Source: Heligmosomoides polygyrus polygyrus
Taxonomy: Eukaryota; Nematoda; Chromadorea; Rhabditida; Heligmosomidae
Direction of reading: 5' to 3'
DNA: 64,000 bases
NCBI GenBank assembly: GCA_947396885.1
Contig: OX377202.1
Location: forward strand, 58,740,034 to 58,804,033
The stretch's first letter is position 1, and each line of letters starts with the position of its first letter. The position numbers were made by a program, and so were the translations under genes. Shown piece by piece: positions 50,301 through 59,209 of this stretch. A model generated the notes under the pieces. That model was given only the letters and a program-made list of their open reading frames with translations, had not been told where the DNA came from and searched no databases.

Positions 50301-52988
50301 ATATAAAGTCTGTGAGTGAGAGGCTTGATGGTGTTTTACTAACAAGCTTTTATAGAGTGCAACCTGTTGATTACAATGGCCTTTATACAGTCTCAGAGCA
50401 GTATCCTTAATGTAGACATCCGTTGTGTCAGGAAGAAAAAGAACGACTTTTCATTGCTTCACAAAATTTACAACGAGGAATCTGATGTCGTTCTGGGGTA
50501 TTGTTCAAAATTGTTAGGTTTTCGATTATAGAGAGGGGTTGCGAACTGACTTTTCACCTTTTCAGATTGTCTTTTAGGCGCAGTAGCTTTGCTTGTCATT
50601 CCGGATTGGATTCGCAAAATAAACAATCAATTCGTATACCTACAAAATTGAACGAGTTTGGGAAAACTACTCCACCAAAGCTACTCCACCGCGTACTAGA
50701 AATGATTGCCACTGCTTTATAACGCCTTCGTTTCGTTTTCTTCCGTGTTCCTATCATCCATCTTATCTTCAGTTTCCTATTTTGCTTAGTGACCCTGTTT
50801 CTTTCATGTGAGGGTTGGAGGCTACTGATATTCTGGTTTGTCTTAACACTCACTGCTAGCAACACTTGAGACTAAAGCGAATTCCAGACGAATACACTCA
50901 GTCCCCAGCGTGTTTCTGTCGACGACGATGGTCTAATAAACCGTGCGCCACCAGCCACAACAAAGCCGTGCTTCGATCTGCAAGGTGCACACGAGGTTCA
51001 AATTCATCACCTTTGTAAAACTTGAGATGCGACGGCCAGGGGCCTTTTCGATTTTTTGGCTTCTACAAATTTAGATTTAGTTTCTTCTTTGATGACTTTT
51101 GCCTCAGCTTATAAAAACGCTTTTCTAGGGATGGATATGGTGCATTGATCAGTCGGCAAGGAAACCGGACGAATTCCTTTCATGTAGCTGGGATTGCACA
51201 GTAAAACTGTGGCAGATAACACCAACACATGTTGCTGTAGGTTTTGCTCTCTATCCTTTAAATTCAAGATAAGAGGAAGCCTTCGTTCTTTTGGATGAGA
51301 CTACCTACTCCTGAGCGCTGCCTTTCGTGACCGTCTATTGTTTCGTAGTTTGTATTATGCACGGCGTAATTAGACAGTTCTATGCTTTGTCGCTCTCAGA
51401 AACGTTACTAGCAGTTCTTGTGGTTATCATGGGGATCCTTCAAAGCTAGCAGTTTTTAATACCAACGATAGCAACACTTTCTTTCCGTTATTTAGGCCAT
51501 TGAGAGCACCAAACTAGGATCAGCTGGCATGTGTTTGGGAAACTCACCAAGTGGACTAGCTGCCTGTTCCACGTTCGGCAAGAAGGTCTTCTTTCCATTC
51601 ATTCTGGTTATTCCTTGTTTTATTATTCCTCTCCGTAGAAATTCATTATCGAGCAGAGATCCTTTTTTGAATCGTCAATCTTTCGTTTTCTCTTCAGGTC
51701 ATCTTGATTCGGAACAACTTAGGGCCTGTTCATAATTCGAGCGAGTGGGACGACGGACATTGTGTGGTGTATGTAGATAAGTACGTACTCCATACTCCGT
51801 CCGCGACGAATGTAGTGTGGAATACATAATTATTTACGTATACCACACTACGTAGGGGCGTGTGTAGCGCAGTCGGAGGAGGCGCGACTGTCGCGTGCAC
51901 CCGATACCAGGTTCCTGGTTCGGATTTCCCGCCCAGGCCAACCAAGCCTTCCATCCCTCCGGGGTCGGTGAATTGGTACCAGACTTGTCTGGGAAGGATA
52001 AAGCGCTGACTTGTTCATCGGCTGGCCACCGCAAGTCATTGTATGGCCAAATACGCATTCATGTCGCCTCTACGACATCCCGTAGAAGTAGAATGCGCTG
52101 GCGCATCCCAGAAGGGATTGAGTAACGCCGTCCTTTATCCTTTATCCTTTTTACCACACTACGTCCGTCGCCCCAGTCGCTCCAGTCGCCCTTGTCTCAC
52201 GAAGTATGAACAGGCCCTTAGGGGTGTAGTATGGTTGAAGAATCATTTTCCTCTCTTTCTAAAAATTTTGTGTTTTTTTTTCTAAATTGACTAAAAAGTC
52301 GCTATTGTAAGCGGTCAACTTATGAATATCTCCTTATCGCGTAAAACTATGGCTTTTGTCAAGTCCGTTCCTTTTCCAGGTGTTCATAATAGATACCAAG
52401 AATGGACTAGCACCTGTGCTGAACTATGCTCACCATAAGGGTGCTGTACTGACATTGGCCATGCAAGTAGGTTGAAATGTTCTTATGATTCCTTCCCTGT
52501 TAGCCACGCTGATGTCGACCTCATCCGTTTTCAGGATAACATTGTCTATTCCTGTGGGGAGGATCGTAGGATAGTTGCCGTGGATATTCGCAACTCGAGC
52601 AGACCCGTCTCAGGATTGGTTAGTTTCCGAATTGCTATCCCGATGTTATTCCTATTCTATGTTTCTCACCTTGTAGTGGTCTATGGATTACGTTCGCTCT
52701 ATTTGCTTCCGAAACAACCACCTTATTTGTGGGACCCATCTCGGCATGATATCTGTTCTCGATCCGGACACGTTAAATGTGTGCTCACGATTTCAGGTTT
52801 GCTTCTTCCTTCTATACAACTGTGTTTCTCCTATGTTCAGGATTCACGTTTAGGTGTCAAATGGAGTTCGCCAGGTGATTCACTCAGGTGGAGCTATTCT
52901 GGAGATAAGTCGGGACCGGACATTTAAGGTTATTCGTGAACCTTTTTTTTATAATTTCGTCTTGTTGATCAGCATAGAGTCACGTTAG
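38362..52988 (+). CDS. F-box and WD40-repeat protein, FBXW9-like
   Basis: Exons 38362-38535, 38706-38830, 38890-39022, 51129-51236, 51496-51585, 52380-52466, 52535-52618, 52677-52796 and 52854-52988 join in phase to a TAG stop. Exon 1 is an F-box: VQLPSELLLLIFSHVPGREL and VRLVCKKFNRLL. The WD40 blades then include GHIATVDALRIF with CLSGGRDRAIKLWNLSEL; GWIWCID with FLSCSWDCTVKLWQI; AACSTFGKK with VFIIDTKNG; NIVYSCGEDRRIVAVDIR; LICGTHLGMISVLDPDTL; and GGAILEISRDRTFKV. F-box proteins link substrates to SCF ubiquitin ligases through SKP1, and the propeller would bind the substrate. About 350 residues, short for FBXW9. A linker exon may be missing in the 12 kb third intron (39023-51128); a weak candidate is 50391-50497, whose phase does not fit. 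The start follows a spliced-leader-type acceptor. Orthology to FBXW9 is likely, not proven. Confidence 0.85.
39212..39560 (+). repeat. Dispersed repeat R3, copy 2
   Basis: Matches 21737-22100: TGAAACCTGGGCATGTCTG at the start, CTGACGTTTCGACAATTTCG, CAAAGGCCTGAAAGAAATTC, and GAGCAAATGAGACCTACC near the end. Lies at the start of the large F-box gene intron. Confidence 0.65.
39903..40236 (+). repeat. 167-bp diverged tandem duplication
   Basis: Units start GCCTGGAAGCATGCCTGCCA (39903) and GCCTGGAAGCATGCCTGGTG (40070). Both end with GCTCATTCGATA, AAATTCTAATA and AGGAGATGGTA. About 80 percent alike. Confidence 0.8.
40290..40527 (-). pseudogene. Displaced Gag segment of the interrupted retroelement
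   Basis: The minus strand starts ALPEVQPFGGRGTFYLKAAR, which parallels the LPELQPFRAREKESF capsid start of the 19.7-21.4 kb Gag. It lies exactly on the far side of hAT-like copy C from the Gag N-terminal part at 43219-44230, as expected if that element split one gag gene. A stop follows within 35 codons. Confidence 0.55.
40528..43202 (+). mobile_element. hAT-like non-autonomous element, copy C, inserted in a gag gene
   Basis: The ends CAGGGGTGTGCGTAATTACG and complement TTTACGCACACCCCTG are flanked by GTGCGCAC (40520-40527) and GTGCGTAC (43203-43210), 7 of 8 matching. Same subterminal ACGATTTACG words and the same hairpin around ATTTTGG as copy A. It is the longest copy (2675 bp) and holds a recent 119 bp tandem duplication, but no transposase ORF. 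Inserted between the coiled-coil and capsid parts of a minus-strand Gag, inside the F-box gene intron. Confidence 0.88.
41626..41863 (+). repeat. 119-bp near-identical tandem duplication
   Basis: Two units (GTATGATAAGCTCATGTCTA at 41631, GTATAATAAGCTCATGTCTA at 41750) differ at only about two positions, so the duplication is recent. A word beginning GATGCAGTAAAATCGACCGC just before it recurs at 42272. Confidence 0.92.
43219..44230 (-). pseudogene. LTR-retrotransposon Gag N-terminal part (coiled coil)
   Basis: Two overlapping minus frames (43844-44227, 43219-43860) read as one Gag N-terminus: an acidic start (GDEMEHWRETNEDDMEEENV), then a long coiled coil (REACRFLKCCEGELVEKVNV; ELQHSKFQVEELSRQVKRLG). 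The frame changes at about 43860. The coding stops at hAT-like copy C, and the capsid-like continuation appears beyond it at 40290-40527. A 5' LTR lies upstream at 44409-44858. Gag would form the element's cytoplasmic particle; no polymerase remains here. Confidence 0.65.
44409..44858 (-). mobile_element. Candidate 5' LTR of the interrupted retroelement
   Basis: On the minus strand it begins TGTTTCACACC and ends CTTGTCGACA (TG..CA). It contains a TATA-like CCATAAAAGGAGCG and an AATAAA (TTTAATAAACTG) in the usual U3-R order. About 10 bp after the end comes TTGGGGGCCGAACC, a possible tRNA primer site, and then the Gag region. No second LTR was found in the window, so the boundary is inferred. 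Confidence 0.55.
44940..45150 (+). repeat. Dispersed repeat R4, copy 1
   Basis: Contains TTCGCAAACCTGC, AGAATTCAACTACGT and CCAAGCCAACATTCTACGCA. An inverted copy stands at 48250-48480, about 3.1 kb away. Element type unknown. Confidence 0.65.
45385..45513. mobile_element. 129-bp MITE with CCTTGTTTAG ends
   Basis: ACCTTGTTTAGCGTGCACGCG faces CGCGCGCACACTAAACAAGG. The core GGCCAAATTGATCGAGCAACG is shared with the MITEs at 14.8 and 53.8 kb, although the terminal repeats differ. Confidence 0.75.
45520..46635. other. Unassigned intronic stretch
   Basis: TIR-like words (GGCATCCTGAAAAAATGCA at 45572, GGGTGTCTCAGAAAAATATG at 45167) suggest remnants of Tc-type elements, but no paired ends or ORF could be fixed. 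Confidence 0.35.
46644..46735 (+). repeat. Two tandem hairpins, CCCCTGGAGGC type
   Basis: CCCCTGGAGGCACTGCCTCC (46644) folds on itself, and CCCCTGGAGGCGCTGCCCCC (46712) is a slightly mismatched second hairpin 68 bp later. No adjacent gene or terminator context; probably part of an old repeat. Confidence 0.6.
46970..48229 (+). mobile_element. Full-length mariner with perfect 31-bp ends
   Basis: The ends TTAGGTTGGTGCATAAGTTC and its exact mirror are flanked by TA (46968-46969 and 48230-48231); total 1260 bp. The transposase region 47139-48152 keeps the helix-turn-helix (IRHVMLFLHQSGLNANESYR), a VPHDL linker, all three catalytic blocks (TGDEKWIL, FQHDNARPH, YSPDLAPSDYNLF: a DD34D layout) and the C-terminus. 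At least three frame changes (near 47345, 47590-47640 and 47730-47850) disable it. Similar to the cecropia-type mariners known from hookworms and mammals (for example hookworm bandit and human Hsmar1); identity was not tested. Confidence 0.9.
48250..48480 (-). repeat. Dispersed repeat R4, inverted copy
   Basis: Reverse complement of 44940-45150, including TGCGTAGAATGTTGGCTTGG and GGTTTGCGAAGAATTA. Starts about 20 bp after the mariner right end. Confidence 0.65.
48490..49285. other. Unassigned intronic stretch
   Basis: No domain-bearing ORF. The 107-codon minus ORF at 48768 shows no recognisable motif. Confidence 0.35.
49290..50250 (+). pseudogene. RTE-type LINE, RT and C-terminal part lacking the YADD box
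   Basis: The + strand reads GLEKAFDRVPREVIWYALRQ, IEWVRILCSCPKNRVQAAAG, FPISVGVLQG, PLLFVVMNAITRGLQ, then jumps to ERFELKLNVKKTGYLTE and on to KITEHLESKMYRAVVRPVAM, ECWPKEAETRLSVMETEVLR and a C-terminus ending NKR before a TGA. The reverse transcriptase catalytic YADD box and about 25 residues around it are missing at about 49555. Several frame changes occur. 5'-truncated, with a short A/G-rich 3' tail (AGAAGAAGAAGG), as LINE copies have. Confidence 0.88.
50260..51120. other. End of the large F-box gene intron
   Basis: A weak exon candidate at 50391-50497 (after TTTATACAG, before GTATTG) reads SSILNVDIRCVRKKKNDF, but its phase does not join 39022 to 51129. Otherwise nothing recognised. Confidence 0.3.
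51720..52220. mobile_element. MITE with TAGGGCCTGTTCATA ends, containing a SINE
   Basis: TAGGGCCTGTTCATAATTCG at the left and the mirror GAAGTATGAACAGGCCCTTA at the right. The inverted homology continues inward (GACGACGGAC / GTCCGTCGCC). Without the SINE and one target duplication the MITE would be about 190 bp. Lies in intron 5 of the F-box gene. Confidence 0.85.
51854..52151 (+). mobile_element. tRNA-derived SINE with perfect 13-bp target duplication
   Basis: Flanked by identical TACCACACTACGT (51841-51853 and 52152-52164). The head has a pol III A-box (TAGCGCAGTCGG, 51864) and a B-box-like GGTTCGGATTTCC about 45 bp later, in tRNA spacing. The tail is a TTTATCC repeat (52135-52150) of the type that primes LINE-assisted insertion. 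Length 298 bp, no ORF of note. Confidence 0.92.
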
Positions 52989-52999
52989 CAGTTTTGATA

Positions 53000-53840
53000 A
53001 CCTGACAGGACGTGTGAGTCTAATCGTATGCCCGTAGATAAGCAAACGATAGCAAGTATTATTCTTTGTTTCGCCTATTTAGCTCAAAAAGCTGTCTTCT
53101 TCGCCTGTTCCTGCTTCCTTCTTGTCGTTATCAGTTGGAATGCTACACACGTTAGAATTCCGTCAGCTTATCCGCTACATAACTTTCTTTTAGAAGACGT
53201 GATACTTGTCCGGGATCCGATAATAGTAGGAGGGTTCCAATTTTGTTTCACATCATCTTCAGAACGCGGAAAAGTAGGAACAGCCACGACCTTTGATAAC
53301 ATTTCATCGAGTAGCTATGCTTAAGGAGAAACACAGGTATCATACTTAGAAATCGGTGAGCGATGATCTTACATGTGAATACCGAAGAGTTGAAGATCAG
53401 CATCCGCAGGTGGACCTAAGCTTTACCCTTTCATGCCGTAACGGTCGAGTTTCCTGAAGTTTAAACCAGGGAATTCTGGACGTATAGAGCTTGATCTGGA
53501 AGGGGGCCTACTTACGAGAAGGGTCAACGAAGTGACTGTGGAGTTACTCAAACCGACCTATTGAGAATTGTAGTGCTTTGTTTGGGACCCACCATCGTGG
53601 TTTTCAATTTTCCTGCAGACCTCTGGGTCTAGAGGAAAGCGGTAGTAAGGCTCTCCATGTCCGCAATGGGGCCCCTCCTCCACGAGTGGTGGAGAGTCGG
53701 AAAATGGGAAACATGGCGACGAATAACACCAGCAGGATAAAACATTTCGATTTGGTAACATTCAGTAGAATTAGTAGAAGCTGGAAAGAAAGCGTTCTCT
53801 ATAGAAATCTGAAGGAGGAACAACACATATTGGTGATGGA
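53000..53840. other. Unassigned stretch downstream of the F-box gene
   Basis: Presumably includes the 3' UTR. No clear AATAAA was found close to the stop, and the ORFs at 53028-53324 and 53578-53844 have no domain. Confidence 0.35.
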
Positions 53841-53841
53841 T

Positions 53842-55243
53842 TAAGGCCCCGTTTATACTTCGTCGCGGCGCGACGCGACGCCACGTATAGTGGCCATATT
53901 GATTGTGCGACGCGATCGATCAATTTGGCCTCATTGCGTGGCCATCGCGTCGCGCCGCGACGAAGTATTAGGTTGGAAAAAAAGTCTCTTCACACTTCGA
54001 AATTTTTTTTACCCTTCCCCTTGTAAACGCACTAGCCAATGTTGATTGCTGATTTCGTAATCCTATCACACTTGTCTACCGTTCGCACGCAGACACAGGT
54101 TAAGACTCTTCTTGTAATTCGTTATCCATCCAATCTTCCGAACTCAATGCCAGATCTACCTCATGGCCGTTTTCAGCACGGCATTCTTCAAGAATTCATT
54201 AAAGAATCCACAGCACGTCAGGCAGCAGACCAAATTAACCACATATATGGCTTGGGATCTACTAATCGCGCCTGTTATGAGTGGTTCGGAAAGTCTTTAA
54301 AGGGAAATTATTCACTGAGGGCAAAGCATGGTCAGGAAGGCCAACTGGATTGGACGACAGTGAACTACACCATCTTCTTCGTACCGATAGTTGGCAGGCG
54401 ACACGTCAGCTGGGAGAGAAGCTCGAAGTGTCTCATAGGATAGTGGGGATCCATCTGAAGAATCTTGGCTTTCATGGAAATTTGGAGCTTGGATTCCACA
54501 TGCCCTGTCAGACACTCAGAAAGGTCGACGGCTCTCCATCGCTGCTTCTCTTCTGTCCAGATAAGGAAGAAAATCGTTTCTTCCGCGGATTGTGACAGGC
54601 GAAGAGTCCTGGGTTCTGTGTGCCAACTTCCGAGGAAAAGGCAATGGGTACAAAAGGGAGAGAGCCCTAAGTCTGATCTCAAGCCCAATGTTCACGAACG
54701 GAAGATTCTCTTGAGTGTTTGGTGGATATCAGAGGAGTGATTTATCGGCAAACTCTCAGAAGTGGAGAGACACTTACTGCTGCCACATACAGTGGCCAAC
54801 TCCACAAAGTCGCCGCAGCTTTCCAAGAAAAGAGGCCTGAGAAGTCGAAGGTGATGATCCTGCATGACAACGCAAAGCGACATGCTGCAAGACTCACAAG
54901 AGAAACAATAAAGAAGCTGGGCTGGGAGGTAATGCCACATCCACCGTATAGCCCTGACCTCGGCCCTCCCGAATGCTATTTCTTCCACGCTCTCAAGCAA
55001 GAAATTGGAGAGAAATATTTTGAAACGGACGAGGACCTCAAAAATTGGATTCAGCGGTGATTCGACTTCAGAACTGCAGCCTTTTACGCGAGAGGAATTA
55101 GAAAAATTACCACTTCTTTGGAGAAGTGTAGTAGAACAAAATAGAGTTTATCTCAATTGATTTGACTTTGTAGTTGTGAAGTAATAAATCTTTGAAAAAA
55201 ATGAAAAGACTTTTTTTCCAACCTAATATAAACGGGGTCTAAA
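53842..55243. mobile_element. MITE split by a mariner
   Basis: The left end AAGGCCCCGTTTATACTTCG and the right end mirror are separated only because a mariner (53968-55226) sits 12 bp inside the right end. Removing it and one TA restores GAAGTATAAACGGGG, the exact complement of the left end. The core GACGCGATCGATCAATTTGG is shared with the MITEs at 14.8 and 45.4 kb. Confidence 0.9.
53968..55226 (+). mobile_element. Full-length mariner with altered catalytic residues, nested in a MITE
   Basis: The ends TTAGGTTGGAAAAAAAGTC and mirror GACTTTTTTTCCAACCTAA are flanked by TA (53966-53967 and 55227-55228); 1259 bp. The transposase is spread over several frames: GILQEFIKESTARQAADQIN, WSGRPTGLDDSELHHLLRTD, IVTGEESWVL, ILLSVWW, ILHDNAKRHAARLTRETIKK, HPPYSPDLGPPECYFFHALK, and it ends about 55060-55140. 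Where most mariners have GDE..W and PSDY, this copy has TGEESW and PPECY, so the triad reads E, D, E with 34 residues between the last two. Frame changes make it inactive, and the changes may be decay. Confidence 0.88.
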
Positions 55244-55244
55244 G

Positions 55245-55530
55245 CAATTGCTGTCGACCATGCTCGCAAAAGTGCTACAATGAGAAACACTTCTAAAAGT
55301 TTTCGAAAAAAAAAACTGGTTTAAAAAACTTCCAAAAGTAATGCAGCACACTACGGGGGTCACACATAAACATCAATTAACGAGAGCTTTCCAGGAGAAG
55401 CAAGCATGATTTAATGCGGGGGTGACGTATCACTACGCGGCGAAACCTAAGGGTACCTTGCCGGGGCCAAAAAGCACTTTTCCTTGACAATACAACAATA
55501 GAAAGGCAATTGCCCCTAGAAGTTCATAGA
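55245..55530. other. Short unassigned stretch
   Basis: Flanks the MITE and leads to SINE-like sequence. Nothing recognised. Confidence 0.3.
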
Positions 55531-55534
55531 CTTC

Positions 55535-55610
55535 ACTCCCGGAACTGTATCCCTGACCGTTCTCCCGCAGGTCCGCGGTGCTATCCACTCCGCCACCCAC
55601 CGCTGCTGTC
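55535..55610 (-). mobile_element. tRNA-like SINE head
   Basis: The minus strand has an A-box-like TGGCGGAGTGGATAGC and, about 40 bp on, GATACAGTTCCGG in the B-box position (degenerate). It runs up to the sequence beside the 55672 gap. Confidence 0.5.
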
Positions 55611-55671
55611 TTCATCGTGGATGTCTCTCCTGAATGTGCCTTTTCACTGGAGAAAATGGCTCGGAGTACTT

Positions 55672-55871
55672 NNNNNNNNNNNNNNNNNNNNNNNNNNNNN
55701 NNNNNNNNNNNNNNNNNNNNNNNNNNNNNNNNNNNNNNNNNNNNNNNNNNNNNNNNNNNNNNNNNNNNNNNNNNNNNNNNNNNNNNNNNNNNNNNNNNNN
55801 NNNNNNNNNNNNNNNNNNNNNNNNNNNNNNNNNNNNNNNNNNNNNNNNNNNNNNNNNNNNNNNNNNNNNNN
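55672..55871. other. Assembly gap (200 N)
   Basis: Exactly 200 N. The left flank GAGAAAATGGCTCGGAGTAC recurs at 57817 (GAGAAAATGGCTCGGAGTGC), so a repeat probably caused the break. Confidence 0.99.
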
Positions 55872-55959
55872 TGTAAACATGCTCTATAACACACTATAAT
55901 ACCCCTAGGTGGATTACCTATATGATAGACATGGATTTTGCAAAAGTGCAACACAAACG

Positions 55960-56035
55960 CAGTCTGCGGGATCCAAACCCCTGACCCTCGCTCACGAGCC
56001 CGAGCGCTTCCCTACTACGCCACCTATGCACTGCG
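55960..56035 (-). mobile_element. tRNA-like SINE head
   Basis: The minus strand reads GTGGCGTAGTAGGGAAGCGC (A-box) and then GGGGTTTGGATCCCGC (B-box-like) about 35 bp later. It looks like a tRNA 5' half and T-arm without a complete cloverleaf, so a SINE or tRNA pseudogene is more likely than a working tRNA. Confidence 0.55.
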
Positions 56036-56099
56036 CCGAGGAGCAATACGGGCCCTCATCCCGCGCGCACCCGTCAGCTGTGGAGCACGTGAATCAACA

Positions 56100-57680
56100 G
56101 GGCGCCAACAGGCGACTTCCGCCCCCTAACTCTGCGCAGAGTTGTATTGGGGTCGAGATACCTGCAGTTTGTTTCTTCCCATGGAGAGGCGGTTCTGCCC
56201 GTATACAACACTTGCGCCGTTCCGACCTACCGTTGAGATAGTATCCTGGTTAGACCTCGGCGGGTGACGAACGATTACTCGACCCAAGGGTTTCGAATGC
56301 ATAATATGCATGGATATCTTACAAATAGCGAAACCGCTCCGAGCTGAACAATGAGCATGCTTTGTTTTACTTGATAGTATCCTGGTAAGCCCTCCTTTCA
56401 TCGCCATAAGTAAATTGGCGGTAATCCTGTCTGGGAAATGTAGCACACTAGCCTCCCAACAGCTGGCTCTGGAAGCTATTGTGCGCAGACCAAATTATTA
56501 GTTCAGATCACCTACCACATAAGTTTGTAGAGCGGCCCTTGCTAAGAAGACAGATGGAGCCTTATTGTTATATAAACTTCTACTCCTCCTCTGGGCAATA
56601 CTAATTGGAGAAGGATGAGGGGAAAACCGTAAGGACCGTACCCCGACTAATCCACTGTTGTCCACCCGTCTGCGCCCTACCTGCCTAGAGACCGCGCCAC
56701 GCTAGCTTCCCCACATTCTCTCAATTGTCAGACATGTTCTCCTCATTTTGATGCAATCTTCGAATTGAAGCAATTAACAACTACTATTGCTGTTGTGAAT
56801 GTTCCTTCCATGACATACACCATTCTGTTGTGCGCTATGGCACTTGGGGGTGGGGCTCGCCTCATAAAAATTCCAGTATTGCGAAAAAGAAACGAGACAC
56901 GCTGACAAGAAAGAAAACAAGCAAATGAGGCGCGCTGGGGTAACACACCCTTTTTTGGCACGAGTATCGTCACGGGAGAGTTGCCCTGAGACCTAATATT
57001 GCATCTATTGTGCATCCCAAGTCGTAACAAAGCTAAGACACGAATCATCAATAAAGTTACATCTATGTTACACAATACCGATAGCATCAACGTTCAGCGA
57101 GACAAGAACGCTTTCATATAATGTTTTAATGAAGATGAGCTGCTATAACTTCGCCACTTATATGTTCACGGACAAGTTAGTGTGACTCAAGCTGATGATG
57201 CCATTCATGTCATCATCATATTCGGAGTCAAACTGTTGAAATACCGCATACTAAATAAAATTCAAGATACAGGATCATGATCGTAAATGTGGATTCTAAA
57301 ACCATTCTCTAACTAGAATCCCACCGAAGTGGAATTGTGATAACATTGGTGTAGAATGCTTCACGAGGCAGATCATGTCTGACAATCGAGGAAACGTGAA
57401 AAAGAGGAAACGTGGGACTAGAGTAAGCGCGATCAACCTCTAAGCAGGGAGGGAGGCAGAGACAGCAGCAGATCAGTCTTTCCCTGTGTATTTTAACGGG
57501 TTTCCTCTTATTCTTCCAGAGCAGCTTATGTGGTACAAAGAAGCTTCTTAGTCTCCGTTTCGAAGGACTTTTTAATTGACATTGGTTAATGTGACTGCCT
57601 AATGGATACGCTTACTTAGAAGAGGTGTGCAACACCACCGCACAGATGCTAGACTCCCATCAAAAATAGCACACGTGGAA
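56100..57680. other. Unassigned stretch
   Basis: No domain-bearing ORF, RNA gene or paired ends. The minus ORF at 56743-57090 shows no motif. Confidence 0.35.
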
Positions 57681-57686
57681 CAGAGC

Positions 57687-57725
57687 ACAATTCAAAATAC
57701 GAGTAGGACTCGTATTTTGAATTGC
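57687..57725. repeat. Perfect 16-bp-arm hairpin
   Basis: CAATTCAAAATACGAG, loop TAGGA, then CTCGTATTTTGAATTG. Possibly the centre or end of a small MITE; no neighbouring gene. Confidence 0.75.
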
Positions 57726-57829
57726 AATTTCCTCGCAATACCGAACGGCTACCGGTAGACCGCCATCTGCGCCTGCAGGGGCTGCCGATGTGGAGGTTAG
57801 CGGGTTATAGATGAGGAGAAAATGGCTCG

Positions 57830-59070
57830 GAGTGCTTCAGCTCATATTGAACAGTTTTCCAGACCCGTAGACAGGGCGAAGGTAGAAATTTAGCAACAAA
57901 AATTAAAATAAAGTAAGGACATAAATATCTATACTATCAATTTTTCTAACAAAACGAAATGGCAAGGTTCACACCTGTCAGAAGCCCTTGGTCATCCAGC
58001 CCGCTGAAAAAGTTGCCCACATTCACTGCATTTGTGAATCCATTTGAATCTCACAGTATTGATGGATTCAGAATAGTGTCTTTAACTCCTAAACCACCGC
58101 TATTTGTGCTTGTCTATTACTTTGCAATGGAAGTTGCACAAAAAATAGAAAAGGGGTAAAAGCCAACCTTTTCGCATTCTCGATAGAGTGCAGATTCTTC
58201 TTCGAACGAACAAGCCTCTTAACTTCAGTCCGAATCATACAACTCAGCATAAAATCGATAGGGACACGCCTCAGATGGAATATAGTCGTTGAAATAGCAA
58301 GCACTCGGTTAAGATAACAAACAGAACGAATGGACAGAAATTGTCTTGCGGTGGCCCTGAAACTAAACCTTCCATCAAACGTATTCGGATACGAACACCC
58401 GATGCAAATTAATCTCAAACAAAGAATGAACGCAGTTAACACACAATGTTTAAGGATCAAGAAAAACAGAAGTGGAAAGCGCATTCGCCACCAGATGCCT
58501 ATCTACATTGATTGGTGCCTCCTAGCTAGGGACGAAGTTGACCCGTTGCTTGCGCAGCGTTCCACGAGCGGCGATATGACCCATAGTAAACCCCTCCCTG
58601 AGGACCGCCCTCAAAATTGAACCCACAGAGCATCCGCAACGTCATTTTGGGGGACAGAGCACCCCTCAAATTGTCTGACCAGGGCTATGCTACGCTACAG
58701 CCTCCAGCTCCTATTCCTAACTGCTAACGTTTCGGTGTAAGACTGGCAGGGCCATGCTGTTGCGGTGTAACCGCCTTCTTCAGAGCATGGAAAAGACAAA
58801 AAAAGTTTGAGAAATTACTCGTCGAAGGATCGTTTCAAGCTACGAGAGTCCTGAAGTTTGATCAGAATGAAACGAATAGGGAGTTAGGCAACCCGAACGA
58901 CCTTATAGAAACAGCCGAAAGATTGGTTGGTCACCTTCGTATGGAGGAGAACGACTGGGTGAATGAGCTCTCCCTTTGGGTCAGCCCCTCAGCGACCCTT
59001 CGGCTGGCACCCTCCAGGGTGAAGCCCACATAGATCAGCAAATGGGGCCAGATCCTGGGTTATTGTCACC
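57830..59070. other. Unassigned stretch
   Basis: ORFs at 57959-58159 and 58089-58484 have no recognised domain or splice context. GGCACCCTCCAGGGT at 59009 recurs inverted at about 61465, a minor dispersed repeat. Confidence 0.35.
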
Positions 59071-59079
59071 CGCTCCTCT

Positions 59080-59205
59080 CTCCTATTGATCGCGGGATTC
59101 TTGAACGCAATCCACAATGCCTCCAGGGTTTTGCGCGCCGCGATATCGAACTCACGGCTAGGATCGTCACCGCTATTCCAACCACTGCGCCACTATGACT
59201 TTTGG
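59080..59205 (-). mobile_element. tRNA-like SINE head
   Basis: The minus strand has a strong A-box (AGTGGCGCAGTGGTTGG) and then GTGAGTTCGATATCGCG in the B-box position. The downstream sequence on the minus strand is not tRNA-like, which supports a SINE. Confidence 0.6.
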
Positions 59206-59209
59206 TCTG

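Noticed and set aside
50391..50497. Extra exon of the F-box/WD40 gene
   Set aside because: It has an acceptor and donor and a plausible reading (SSILNVDIRC), but its phase does not connect exon 3 to exon 4.
55960..56035. Possible functional tRNA gene
   Set aside because: A-box and B-box-like words are present, but the acceptor and anticodon stems do not pair properly and the sequence continues as a repeat.
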